64,000 nucleotides of DNA from Planosporangium thailandense (GTDB taxonomy: Bacteria; Actinomycetota; Actinomycetes; Mycobacteriales; Micromonosporaceae): positions 62,001 through 126,000 of the forward strand of contig NZ_JAATVY010000006.1 in the NCBI RefSeq assembly GCF_011947195.1. The letters are read 5' to 3'. Below are positions 1 to 8,463 of the stretch, in pieces (the stretch's first letter is position 1; every line of letters starts with the position of its first letter). A program made the position numbers and the translations under genes. Under the pieces are notes generated by a model. It had not been told where the DNA came from. It searched no databases and worked only from the letters and a program-made list of their open reading frames with translations.

Positions 1-2
1 GG

Positions 3-1514
3 CTGGTCGACAAGTACGCCAACAACATCCTCGGTGGCGACCCGCCCCCGCCCCCGCCGCCACCGCCGCCGCCGCAGAAGCCGCCGGTGGGCCCGCCCGG
101 CGCGCCCGTCAACGTGCGCGCGGCCGCGGGCAACGCGCAGGCCCGGGTGAGCTGGGGCGCGGCGCCGTCCAACGGCGCGCCGGTCATGAAGTACGTCGTC
201 GAGGGCGACGGCAAACCGCACGAGGTGGGCGCCGACCAGCGGTCGCTCGACGTCACCGGGCTGGCCAACGGCCAGACGTACACGTTCACGGTGTACGCGG
301 TCAACGCCAAGGGAAGCGGGCCGAAACGCGCCGCCAACCCGGTCGTGCCCACCGCCGAGGTGCCCGACGCCCCGACGAGCGTGGCTGCGACCGAGAACTC
401 CGCCGGCACCGTGGCGGTGACCTGGCCGGCCGCCAACGGGCAGGGCCGTGGCGTGGCGCGGTACGTCGTCTCGGCGATCGCGGCCGGCTCCGCACCGGTC
501 CAGGTCGGCGACACCGACAGGACGACCCTGACTGTCCCGGCCGGCACGCAGCTCACCTACGGCACGCAGTACGCCTTCACGGTGATCGCGGTCAACGACC
601 GGGGCGCCAACTCCAAGCCGTCGCCGCTGAGCAACACCGTCGTGCCGTACGCGGCACCGGGCCGGCCGGTCGGCCTCGACGCCCGGACCGCGACCGACCG
701 GGCCGGCACCGTCACGGTGACGTGGCGGTCCGCGCCGGAGAACGGCCGCCCGATCAGCAGGTACGTGGTGACCGCGAACGGCCGCGGCCAGGACGTCGTG
801 GGCGCCACCTCGACCACCCTCACCGGCTTCGGCAACGGCACGAGGGTCAACGTCGCCGTGCACGCGGTCAATGCCGCGGGCGCCGGGCCGGACGCGACCA
901 CGACCGCGACGACGATCACCGCGCCGAAGGTCACGGTCACCGGCTCGTCGGCGGCGAGCACCACGTCCATCGCGGTCACGTTCTCCGCCGACCTGGGCGG
1001 GGCGAGCGGCGCGACGTGCACCCTGGCGGTCAGCGGTGGGCCGTCGGCGAGCAACGCGTGCCGATCCAGCGCCCTGACCGTCGGCGGCCTCGCACCCAGC
1101 CGCAGCTACGGCTTCACGGTCACGGTGACGACACCGGCGGGGTCGGCCAGCGCCACCGGCAGCCAGGCCACGGCGGACGTCTACGGCCAGGCGTACTGCC
1201 AGAACTACGTCAGCACGAGCGATCCGGCCACCCAGACCTGGTGCAACGACCAGCGAAACGCGCTCGAGGTGCAGCCCAGCCCGGCGGTGCTGCACCAGAA
1301 CACCGTCGGCAAGACCACCCACCTGGCCAGCTACAAGGCGTACTGCTGGACCACCGGCGAGAGTGTCTACGCCTACAACTACAACCACGACAAGCGGACC
1401 AACCGGTGGATCAGGATCGAGTGGAACGGCGGCCAGTACTACACGCCGCTGGCGTGGATCAACTTCGACGGCAACACCAGCAGCGACTACGTGGGCGTGC
1501 TGCCGCACTGCTAG
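3..1514 (+). CDS. Fibronectin type III repeat protein, 5' truncated by window edge
   Basis: The reading frame is open from base 3, so the N-terminus lies outside the window; about 503 residues are visible. A run of prolines (about bases 39–85) leads into three clear fibronectin type III units (about bases 96–350, 360–650 and 655–930), each with the usual Trp, 'YVV' and 'AVNA.G' strand signatures. A fourth, more divergent beta-sandwich follows to about 1180. The last 110 residues hold five cysteines, including the final residue (LPHC), and many aromatic residues, suggesting a disulfide-bonded extracellular domain. The gene stops 31 bp before the MoxR gene and probably heads or belongs to the moxR–DUF58–transglutaminase operon. 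A role in an extracellular or envelope structure is inference. Whether the missing part has a signal peptide or kinase domain cannot be seen. Confidence 0.85.
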   Translation: MVDKYANNILGGDPPPPPPPPPPPQKPPVGPPGAPVNVRAAAGNAQARVSWGAAPSNGAPVMKYVVEGDGKPHEVGADQRSLDVTGLANGQTYTFTVYAVNAKGSGPKRAANPVVPTAEVPDAPTSVAATENSAGTVAVTWPAANGQGRGVARYVVSAIAAGSAPVQVGDTDRTTLTVPAGTQLTYGTQYAFTVIAVNDRGANSKPSPLSNTVVPYAAPGRPVGLDARTATDRAGTVTVTWRSAPENGRPISRYVVTANGRGQDVVGATSTTLTGFGNGTRVNVAVHAVNAAGAGPDATTTATTITAPKVTVTGSSAASTTSIAVTFSADLGGASGATCTLAVSGGPSASNACRSSALTVGGLAPSRSYGFTVTVTTPAGSASATGSQATADVYGQAYCQNYVSTSDPATQTWCNDQRNALEVQPSPAVLHQNTVGKTTHLASYKAYCWTTGESVYAYNYNHDKRTNRWIRIEWNGGQYYTPLAWINFDGNTSSDYVGVLPHC

Positions 1515-1545
1515 CCCGCCCGCACCCCACACAGAAGGCAGGTCA

Positions 1546-2541
1546 GTGACCCAAGCGCCCCTCGCCAACCCGGCCGCTCCCACCGCCGAGGACGTGCACG
1601 GCTTCGCCACCCTGTTCGCCAGGCTCGCGGCCGGCATCGAATCGGTGGTGCTCGGCAAACCCGAGGTCGTGAGGCTCGCGCTGACGGCGCTGCTCGCCGA
1701 GGGACACATCCTGCTCGAAGACGTCCCGGGCGTCGGCAAGACCACCCTCGCGCGGACCGTCGCCGCGTCCGTACAGGGCCAGTGGCGGCGCATCCAGTTC
1801 ACGCCCGACCTGCTGCCCTCCGACGTCACCGGTGTCACGATCTTCAACCAGGCCACCCGGGGCTTCGAGTTCCACCCCGGTCCGGTCTTCGCCAACATCG
1901 TCATCGCCGACGAGATCAACCGGGCGTCGCCGAAGACCCAGTCGGCGCTGCTGGAGGTCATGGAGGAGCGCACGGTCACCGTCGACGGGGTTCCGCACGC
2001 CGTACCACGCCCGTTCCTCGTGGTCGCCACCCAGAACCCGGTGGAGATGGACGGCACGTACCGGCTGCCGGAGGCCCAGCTCGACCGCTTCCTGATGAAG
2101 CTGTCGGTCGGCTACCCCACCGAGGCCGCGGAGATCGACGTGCTCCGCGGCGCCGCCGCCGGCCACAACCCCGACAGCCTCCCGCCGGTCACCGACACCG
2201 CGGTGGTCGGCCAGCTCGTCGCGCTCGCCCAGCGGGTACACGTCGCCGAGCCGCTGCTGGCGTACACGGTGCGACTGGCCGCCGCGACCCGCAACCACCC
2301 GCAGGTCCGGGTCGGCGTGAGTCCGCGCGGCGCCATCGCCATCACCCGGGCCGCCCGGGTGTACGCGCTCGCCGCCGGCCGGGCGTACGTGGTCCCCGAG
2401 GACCTGAAAGCGCTGGTCGAACCGGTCTTCGCGCACCGGCTGCTGCTGTCGGCCGACGCCCAGGTACGCGGCGTCACCGCCCTCGACGTGCTCCGCGAGG
2501 CGGTCGAGACGGTCGCCGTCCCGGCACCGGCGGCGGCCTGA
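1546..2541 (+). CDS. MoxR-family AAA+ ATPase
   Basis: A 331-residue MoxR ATPase of usual length. The Walker A is GVGKTTLA, Walker B IVIADEINRA, and the family signatures FTPDLLPSDVTG and ATQNPVEMDGTY are present, followed by the C-terminal helical lid. MoxR proteins act as chaperone-like ATPases that work with VWA or DUF58 partners, often in envelope maturation. The open frame extends upstream to 1363 over the previous gene; I chose the GTG at 1546 because AAGGCAGG lies just before it and homology begins after it. The DUF58 gene begins 14 bp downstream, so co-translation is likely. A second MoxR–DUF58 pair lies at 47940–50052. Confidence 0.93.
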   Translation: MTQAPLANPAAPTAEDVHGFATLFARLAAGIESVVLGKPEVVRLALTALLAEGHILLEDVPGVGKTTLARTVAASVQGQWRRIQFTPDLLPSDVTGVTIFNQATRGFEFHPGPVFANIVIADEINRASPKTQSALLEVMEERTVTVDGVPHAVPRPFLVVATQNPVEMDGTYRLPEAQLDRFLMKLSVGYPTEAAEIDVLRGAAAGHNPDSLPPVTDTAVVGQLVALAQRVHVAEPLLAYTVRLAAATRNHPQVRVGVSPRGAIAITRAARVYALAAGRAYVVPEDLKALVEPVFAHRLLLSADAQVRGVTALDVLREAVETVAVPAPAAA

Positions 2542-2555
2542 CCGGTACGGCCGCG

Positions 2556-3725
2556 ATGAGGCTCACCAGGCGTGGCGCGGGGCTGCTGGCCACCGGCCCG
2601 ACGCTGCTCGCGGCGGGCTTCGGCTTCGGGTACCCGGAGCTGGCCGTCCTCGGCTGCGCGGCGCTGGTCGCCGTGGTGCTCGCCGTGCTCCACGCCCTGT
2701 GGCGTCCGGTCCTCGCGGTGACCCGGCGCGCCGACCCCGACCGGGTCATGCGCGGCGACGACAGCCGGATGACACTGACCGTCCACAACAACAGCCGGCT
2801 GCTGGCGGCGACGCTCGTGGCGTACGACCGGTGCGGGGCGGCCGTCGTGCCCGTACCGGTGCTGCGGCTGCGGCCCGGCCACGACACCGTCGCCGAGTAC
2901 CCGGTACCCACCGACCGGCGGGGCGTCGTCGCGATCGGACCGCTGCGGGTGGTCCGCCGTGACCCGCTCGGCCTGGCCACCGCCGCCCGGGCCAGCGGTG
3001 ACGTGGCCCAGGTGTGGGTCTATCCGACGGTCCACCGACTGTCGGCCGTACCCGTCGGGGTCGTACGCAGCCTCGACGGACGGGTCGACCGGGTGCCGCA
3101 CGGCACGATCACCTTCGACACGCTGCGGGAGTACGTGGTCGGCGACGAGCTGCGCCACGTGCACTGGCGTACCTCGGCCCGCATCGGCGAGCTGATGGTC
3201 CGCGAGCACCTCGACACCAGCCTGCCGCGGCTGGTGGTGCTGCTCGACGACCGCCTGTGCGCGCACCCCGGCGGCCGGGACGGCACCGCCGACAGCTTCG
3301 AAGCGGCCTGCGAGGCGGCCGCCTCGCTCGTGGTGGCGGCCCACCGGGAGGAGCTTCCGCTCGTCCTGCAGGCGGTGAGCGGCGACGTGGTCGCGCGCGA
3401 CGGGCGCCGCTCGGACACCCGCGCCTACCTGGATCTGCTCGCCGAGGCGCGGCTGCGCGGCACGGGTGACGGCGATGATCTCGACCGGGCGGTGGCCCGG
3501 CTGCGGCACCGGCGCGCCGGGGACACGCTGATCTACCTGACCGGGCCCGGTGACGCCGCCGACCTGGGAACGGTCGGGTCGCTGCGGGGGCTCTACCCGA
3601 CGATCGTCGTCGGTACGCTCGGCAACACGACCGGTGCGCCGTCCACGATGGACGGCATCACGGTCCTGTCCGCCGGCGACGGGGCAGGCTTCGCGGCCGA
3701 GTGGGACGGGGTACGCGCATGGTGA
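2556..3725 (+). CDS. DUF58 domain membrane protein
   Basis: A 389-residue protein with two N-terminal hydrophobic segments (about residues 8–50) and a cytosolic DUF58 domain. The family hallmark is clear near residue 190: LREYVVGDELRHVHWRTSAR, followed by a VWA-like fold with 'VLLDDR'. DUF58 proteins are standard partners of MoxR ATPases and are thought to present a VWA-like adaptor surface. The ATG at 2556 was chosen because it directly follows the moxR stop and precedes the first membrane segment. The 3' end overlaps the next start by 7 bp, so translation is probably coupled. Confidence 0.9.
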   Translation: MRLTRRGAGLLATGPTLLAAGFGFGYPELAVLGCAALVAVVLAVLHALWRPVLAVTRRADPDRVMRGDDSRMTLTVHNNSRLLAATLVAYDRCGAAVVPVPVLRLRPGHDTVAEYPVPTDRRGVVAIGPLRVVRRDPLGLATAARASGDVAQVWVYPTVHRLSAVPVGVVRSLDGRVDRVPHGTITFDTLREYVVGDELRHVHWRTSARIGELMVREHLDTSLPRLVVLLDDRLCAHPGGRDGTADSFEAACEAAASLVVAAHREELPLVLQAVSGDVVARDGRRSDTRAYLDLLAEARLRGTGDGDDLDRAVARLRHRRAGDTLIYLTGPGDAADLGTVGSLRGLYPTIVVGTLGNTTGAPSTMDGITVLSAGDGAGFAAEWDGVRAW

Positions 3726-6034
3726 CCCGCTGGCTGCGCGGGCTCGCCGTACCCGCGGCGCTCGTCGGCATGCTCGGCGTCGCCGGGCTGGCGTTCGGCC
3801 GCCTGTACTCCGACCCGCTCGCCGCGCGGCTGTTCGTCGGCGCCGCCGCCGGCGCGGTGACCGTGAGCGTCGCCGCCCGACGGCTGCCGTCGGCGACGGT
3901 GGCCCCGCTGTCCGTGCTCGGCCTCGCCGGCTACACCCTCCTGGCGGTACGGCTGACCGCCGCCGCCAGCCACCTCGGCGGCCCGCTGTCCCGGCTGACC
4001 GTCGACGCGCTGGCCAACGGCGTTCCCCGCGTACTGACGGCCATGATCCCGATCGAGCCGCAGCCGGACACGGTCGGCGTGCCCGTCGTCGCGACCTGGC
4101 TGGCCGGCCTCGCCGGCGGGGAGCTGGCGCTGCGCGGCCGGCGCACGCTGCTGGCCTGCCTACCGCCCGGCCTGCTGTACGCGAGTGTGCTGTACGTGGT
4201 GGGTCCCAACGCCGAGCGGGTGCTGTGGCAGCCGCTGTGCTTCGCCGGCTTCGCGGCGGTCGCGCTCGCCGTCAGCGCCCGGAACGGCAACGACGACGCC
4301 GTCCCCGAACTGACCGGGGCGCAGCGGGCAGCGCTGCGGGTACGGGTCGCCGCGGGCACCGCCGCCGGCCTCGCCGGTACGCTCGCGCTCGTCGCCGTCG
4401 TGGCGCCGCCGGTCGCCCACGGGGTCGGCCGCCACCCCGCCGATCCGCGCCGGTACGTCACGCCACCCCAGCAGGACATCCTCGACGAGAGCCCGCTGGT
4501 CCGGCTGTCCGGTTGGGCGCTCGGCCCCGACCAGCGCCTGTTCGACGTACGGCTGTCCGGCGGGGCGGGCGGCGAGACGCGCATCCGGCTGGCGGTCCTG
4601 AGCGACTACGACGGCGTGACCTGGCGCGTCGGCGCGACGTACCGGCCGGCCGGGCGGGTACTCGCCGGCCCGCGGGCCACCGGCGACCGGACGGCCCCGG
4701 TGACCCAGCGGATAACGATCGACGAGCTCGACGGCCGGCTCGTCCCGGCCGCCGCCGTACCGGAGCGGATCGACGGCGCCCGGGTATCGTTCGACCAGGC
4801 CAGCGGCACCATCGCCATCCCGGAGGGGCTACGCCCGGGTCTCGGGTACACCGTCGTGTCCCGGGCGCCGAAGATCGACGTCAACCTGCTGCCGTCGGCC
4901 GGCGCGCCGTCCGGGCCGACGGTGGCCAGGTTCATGCGGGTGGGCAGTGACGCGCCGAAGGAGATGCAGCAGCTCGGTCAGAAGCTCGCCGAGGGCAATC
5001 CGACGCCGTACGCCCGCGCACAGGCCATCGAACAGTTCCTCGCCGAACACTACCGGCTCGTCTCCGACGCGCCGAGCGGCCACGCGTACCCGAACCTCAC
5101 CTTCTTCCTGTTCGGCCCGCCCGGCGGCGGTGGGCAGCGGGGCACCTCCGAACAGTTCGCTGCGGCGTTCGCGGTCCTCGGCCGGCTCGTCGGGTTACCG
5201 ACCCGCGTCGTCGTGGGATTCCGCGTACGGCCGGGCAGCCCGACCGTACGCGGCGCGGATGCCCTGGCCTGGCCGGAGGTGCTGTTCGACGGCGTCGGCT
5301 GGGTGGCGTTCAACCCGTTGCCGCAGCCCGACACCCGTCCCCGGCCGGTCGAAGACGACTTCAAGCCCAGGCCGGAGCAGTCCACGCCACCCCCGTCGAC
5401 GGCGCCGCCCCCATCCGTCGCGCCGTCCTCGGCAGCGCCCAGCCGCTCGGCGTCGGCGGCTGCGGTGGCGGCGGGGCCCCCAGTCGGCACGCTCGTCGCG
5501 GTCACAGGGATTTTCGGCGTCCCGGTGCTGTGCGTGGCGCTCATCGTGCTGCTGCGCCGGTCACAGCGGCGGCGCCGGCTGTACGAGGGCGACCCGCCGG
5601 GCCGCGTCCTCGGGGCCTGGCGGGAGGTGCTCGACGCCCTGCGGCTGGCCGGCCGTCCCCCGCCGCCCCACCTCGCCCCCACCGAGGTCGCAGATCATGC
5701 GGCGCGCGTCGTCGCCGCGCCGCCCGGGCTGCGGCCTGCCGCACCGGATCTGGCCGAGCTGGCCGGGCTGGTCAACGCGGTGGCGTTCGCCCCCTGCAGT
5801 GTTCCTCCCGGCGGCTCGTTCCCCGGCGGCTCGTCTCCCGGCGGCTCGTTCCCTGGCGGCTCGTCTCCCGGCGGTGTTCCTCCCGGCGGCGTGGAGCCCG
5901 CGCAGGCCGAACTGGCCGCCGCTCAGGCCACCGCGTACATCGCGGACCTGCGGGCGCGGCGGCCGTGGTGGCGCTGGCTGCTGTGGTCGGCCGATCCGCG
6001 CCCGGTCTGGTGGGCCCGCAGGAATCACCGGTAG
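3719..6034 (+). CDS. TgpA-like membrane transglutaminase-fold protein, triad apparently lost
   Basis: A 771-residue protein. An N-terminal block of about six membrane segments (residues 1–240) is followed by an extracellular domain, a transglutaminase core (about 430–540), a Pro/Ser-rich stretch, one more membrane helix (about 590–615) and a cytoplasmic DUF4129-like tail. This is the TgpA layout found beside MoxR and DUF58. In the core, the usual catalytic Cys is Ser477 (RGTSEQFAAAF), the His expected before 'AW' is Leu516 (DALAWPEV), and the Asp expected in 'DP' is Asn532 (AFNPLPQ). By my alignment all three catalytic positions are changed, so it may be a non-enzymatic scaffold. ATG 3719 overlaps the DUF58 stop. 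The tail carries a Gly/Ser/Pro repeat. Confidence 0.9.
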   Translation: MVTRWLRGLAVPAALVGMLGVAGLAFGRLYSDPLAARLFVGAAAGAVTVSVAARRLPSATVAPLSVLGLAGYTLLAVRLTAAASHLGGPLSRLTVDALANGVPRVLTAMIPIEPQPDTVGVPVVATWLAGLAGGELALRGRRTLLACLPPGLLYASVLYVVGPNAERVLWQPLCFAGFAAVALAVSARNGNDDAVPELTGAQRAALRVRVAAGTAAGLAGTLALVAVVAPPVAHGVGRHPADPRRYVTPPQQDILDESPLVRLSGWALGPDQRLFDVRLSGGAGGETRIRLAVLSDYDGVTWRVGATYRPAGRVLAGPRATGDRTAPVTQRITIDELDGRLVPAAAVPERIDGARVSFDQASGTIAIPEGLRPGLGYTVVSRAPKIDVNLLPSAGAPSGPTVARFMRVGSDAPKEMQQLGQKLAEGNPTPYARAQAIEQFLAEHYRLVSDAPSGHAYPNLTFFLFGPPGGGGQRGTSEQFAAAFAVLGRLVGLPTRVVVGFRVRPGSPTVRGADALAWPEVLFDGVGWVAFNPLPQPDTRPRPVEDDFKPRPEQSTPPPSTAPPPSVAPSSAAPSRSASAAAVAAGPPVGTLVAVTGIFGVPVLCVALIVLLRRSQRRRRLYEGDPPGRVLGAWREVLDALRLAGRPPPPHLAPTEVADHAARVVAAPPGLRPAAPDLAELAGLVNAVAFAPCSVPPGGSFPGGSSPGGSFPGGSSPGGVPPGGVEPAQAELAAAQATAYIADLRARRPWWRWLLWSADPRPVWWARRNHR
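5804..5891 (+). repeat. 15/30-bp in-frame tandem repeat
   Basis: Alternating units of the type CCCGGCGGCTCGTT and CCCGGCGGCTCGTCT encode SFPGG/SSPGG repeats in the cytoplasmic tail of the transglutaminase-fold protein. Copy number probably varies between strains. Confidence 0.8.
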
Positions 6035-6037
6035 ACA

Positions 6038-6085
6038 GATCTTGGGGATTTTGACATCGGATACGGTGTCAAAATCCCCAAGATC
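6038..6085. terminator. Perfect 19-bp palindrome, probable bidirectional terminator
   Basis: The left arm 6038–6056 (GATCTTGGGGATTTTGACA) is the exact reverse complement of 6067–6085, with a 10-base loop. It lies between two convergent genes (ends 6034 and 6092), where a two-way terminator is expected. There is no T-tract, which is common for actinomycete hairpin terminators. It also resembles the other GATC-ended intergenic palindromes in the window. Confidence 0.75.
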
Positions 6086-6091
6086 CGATCC

Positions 6092-6883
6092 CTATTCGGT
6101 GAAGCCGGCGGCCATCCGTCGCATGCCCGCCAGCCACCGGTCCGGGTCCTGCGTCTTGTGCGCCAGGTAGGTGCCGACCTCCGCGTGCGGCAGGATCAGG
6201 AACCGCTCCTCGGCGAGCCCCGCCACCACCGCGTCGGCGACGTCGTCCGGCGACAGGACCGCGCCCGATGCGGCGGTCACCTTCGCTCCGACGTGCCCGG
6301 CGTCGAGACCGTCGCGCAGCATCGGCGTGTCGACGCCCTGCGGGCAGAGCGCGCTGACCCGGATCCCACGGTTGCCGTACGTGATGGACAGCCACTCGGC
6401 GAAACCGACCGCCGCGTGCTTGGTGACGCTGTACGGCGCGTCGCCCACGGCGGTGAGCAGACCCGCCGCTGAGCAGGTCTGCAGCAGGTACCCCTCGCCG
6501 CGCTCCAGCATCGACGGCAACACCGCGCGGGCCGCGTACAGGTGCGCGCGTACGTTGACCTCCCACGAACGCTGCCAGACCGCGTCGTCGCCCTCGATCC
6601 CGGCGCCCGACGTGATGCCGGCGTTCGAGCAGAACACGTCCACCCGGCCGTACCGTTCCAGCGCAGTCTCCACGAGCGCGCGGACGTCGTCCTCCACGGT
6701 GACGTCGGTGCGGACCCCGACCGCGTCGACGGCCAGGTCGGCGGCGAGCGCGCGCACCGCGTCCAGATCAAGATCTGACAGTACGATCCCCGCGGCGCCC
6801 TCGGCCGCGAACCGCCGCGCGAGGGCGGTTCCGATCCCGCCCGCCGCGCCGGTGATGACGACCACGCGTCCGTCAAGCTTCAT
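6092..6883 (-). CDS. Short-chain dehydrogenase/reductase
   Basis: A 263-residue classical SDR. The cofactor motif TGAAGGIG is at residues 11–18, NAG near 87–89, catalytic Ser138, and Tyr151/Lys155 in YSVTK. An Asp at the end of the second strand (LSDLDLD) suggests NAD(H) preference. Substrate cannot be read from sequence. The start lies 3 bp after the stop of the luciferase-like oxidoreductase gene, so the two are probably co-transcribed and translationally coupled, pointing to a shared redox pathway. The 3' end abuts the palindrome at 6038. Confidence 0.9.
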   Translation of the reverse strand: MKLDGRVVVITGAAGGIGTALARRFAAEGAAGIVLSDLDLDAVRALAADLAVDAVGVRTDVTVEDDVRALVETALERYGRVDVFCSNAGITSGAGIEGDDAVWQRSWEVNVRAHLYAARAVLPSMLERGEGYLLQTCSAAGLLTAVGDAPYSVTKHAAVGFAEWLSITYGNRGIRVSALCPQGVDTPMLRDGLDAGHVGAKVTAASGAVLSPDDVADAVVAGLAEERFLILPHAEVGTYLAHKTQDPDRWLAGMRRMAAGFTE

Positions 6884-6886
6884 CGC

Positions 6887-7903
6887 TCATGCCTCCGTCA
6901 CTGTCGGCGCCAGATCGAACAGCGTCGTCCGCAGGACACCGACGCCTCCCGTACTCAGCTCCGGGGTGGGAAGCAGCGCGATCACCGGCGTCTGTACGCC
7001 GTGCCGCACGTACTCCTGCACCTGATCGCGGCACGCCTGCGGGGTGCCGTGCAAGATCAGCGCGTCGACCACCTCGTCCGGGATCGCGGCCGTGGCCGCC
7101 CGCCGGTCCCCCGCCGCCCAAGCGCGCCACATCGGTTCCAGCGCCTCGCCACGGCCGAGCCAGCGGTGGAACGCCGCGTAGGCCGGCACCGTGAGATAAC
7201 CGGCGATCATGCGACGGCCCAGCTCACGCGCGTACCCGGCGTCAGCGGTCGGGCACACGAAGATGCGGGCGACGGTCTCGAAGCCGTCCTTGGCGCCCTC
7301 CAGCTCCGCGCGTACCCGCGGCACGTCGCCGGCGGCGAGCCAGTTGAGGATCACGCCATCCGCCTCCGCGGCAGCCAGCCGCAGCATCCCCGAACGGAGC
7401 GCGGCCAGCAGGATCGGCGGCGGGCTCGCCGGTGGGCGCTCCAGCTTGAACCGGCGGACCGCGAAGGTCGGGAACTCCTCGTCGACCATCTCGCCGGCGA
7501 GCGCCCTGCGGAGAAACCGCAGCGTGTCACGGGTACGCGCGAAAGGCTCCTCGAAGGGCCGGGCGTTCCAGTCCTGGACGACCACCGGCGACGACGCGCC
7601 GATCCCGAGTCGGAACCGGTTCGGCGCCACCTCGGCGAGGGTCACCGCCGTCATCGCCAGCAGGCCCGGCCCGCGGGTGAACACGGGAGCGATCGCGGTG
7701 CCGAGGTGCAGTCTCGGCGCCCAGGCGGAGGCGAGCGCCAGCGGCGTGAACGCGTCCGTGCCGGCCACCTCCGACGACCACACGTCGGTGTAGCCGGCGT
7801 CGGCGAGCTCGGCCAGTAGCGGTGCGTGTGCGCCGAGCGGCACACCTGTCAGCGGTATGGTCAGTCCCCATCGCGCGTGCATGGGCCGAATCATCCCATG
7901 CAC
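6887..7903 (-). CDS. LLM-class (luciferase-like) flavin/F420 oxidoreductase
   Basis: A 338-residue luciferase-like TIM-barrel protein. N-terminal 'GYTDVWSSE', the 'HLGTAIAPVFTRGP' strand and 'RFRLGIGASSP' are hallmarks of the F420-dependent branch, which suits an actinomycete that makes F420. The substrate is unknown. The ATG at 7903 follows a GGTGGA sequence; ATG 7882 (MHARWGLTIP) is an equally good alternative and would remove seven residues. It is the first gene of a two-gene unit with the SDR and is divergent from the ESX-like cluster, sharing a 92-bp promoter region. Confidence 0.88.
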   Translation of the reverse strand: MHGMIRPMHARWGLTIPLTGVPLGAHAPLLAELADAGYTDVWSSEVAGTDAFTPLALASAWAPRLHLGTAIAPVFTRGPGLLAMTAVTLAEVAPNRFRLGIGASSPVVVQDWNARPFEEPFARTRDTLRFLRRALAGEMVDEEFPTFAVRRFKLERPPASPPPILLAALRSGMLRLAAAEADGVILNWLAAGDVPRVRAELEGAKDGFETVARIFVCPTADAGYARELGRRMIAGYLTVPAYAAFHRWLGRGEALEPMWRAWAAGDRRAATAAIPDEVVDALILHGTPQACRDQVQEYVRHGVQTPVIALLPTPELSTGGVGVLRTTLFDLAPTVTEA

Positions 7904-7995
7904 GATTCCACCTACCCGCGCCCGGCGGGGGTCCCCGGAAGTCGACCGGGTTCGATAACCTTACGCGGACATCCGGACGCGACGGGGGAGTTCTC

Positions 7996-8463
7996 ATGTT
8001 GCCCGAGGACGATCGGCCGCCCGCCTGGCTGCGGGACACCGTATCGATCGACGTGCAGGTCGAAGGGCTCAGGAGCTTCGCGACGGCGCTGCTGGAAGAC
8101 CTCGAGAAGAACTTCGGGACCCACCTGCCCCAGGTCTACGACGTCATGACCAAGCACGCGTGCGTAGGCCAGGACATGGTTTTCGCCGAGATGAACGCCG
8201 TCGTCCAGAAGCACTACGACTGCCTCACCGCCATCGTCAACCTGCTGCGCGACTACGCGTCGGGCACGTACGCGATGGGCAAGGGCGCGGAGGTCGTCGC
8301 GACCAACTACGAAACCGCCGACGGTACGGTCCGGGCGACCGCGACCCAGGTGGAACAGGTGATGAAGCCCAACACCTCCGGTCCGACCGTCGAGGCGATG
8401 GAGAGCAACGTGAGCTCGGTCAGTTTGTCCGACGGCGGCCTGGTCGACAGGGGTGTCTCATGA
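7996..8463 (+). CDS. Helical ESX-associated-like small protein, function unknown
   Basis: A 155-residue, almost entirely helical soluble protein with no signal peptide. The frame is open from 7822, but GGGGGAG just upstream fixes ATG 7996. Predicted long helices (residues 20–115) with heptad-like spacing resemble WXG100/ESAT-6-like helical hairpins, although there is no WxG turn. Its stop overlaps the start of the next gene by 4 bp (ATGA), and a mycosin follows, so a type VII secretion substrate or chaperone role is inferred from context. I do not recognise a named family. Confidence 0.72.
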   Translation: MLPEDDRPPAWLRDTVSIDVQVEGLRSFATALLEDLEKNFGTHLPQVYDVMTKHACVGQDMVFAEMNAVVQKHYDCLTAIVNLLRDYASGTYAMGKGAEVVATNYETADGTVRATATQVEQVMKPNTSGPTVEAMESNVSSVSLSDGGLVDRGVS

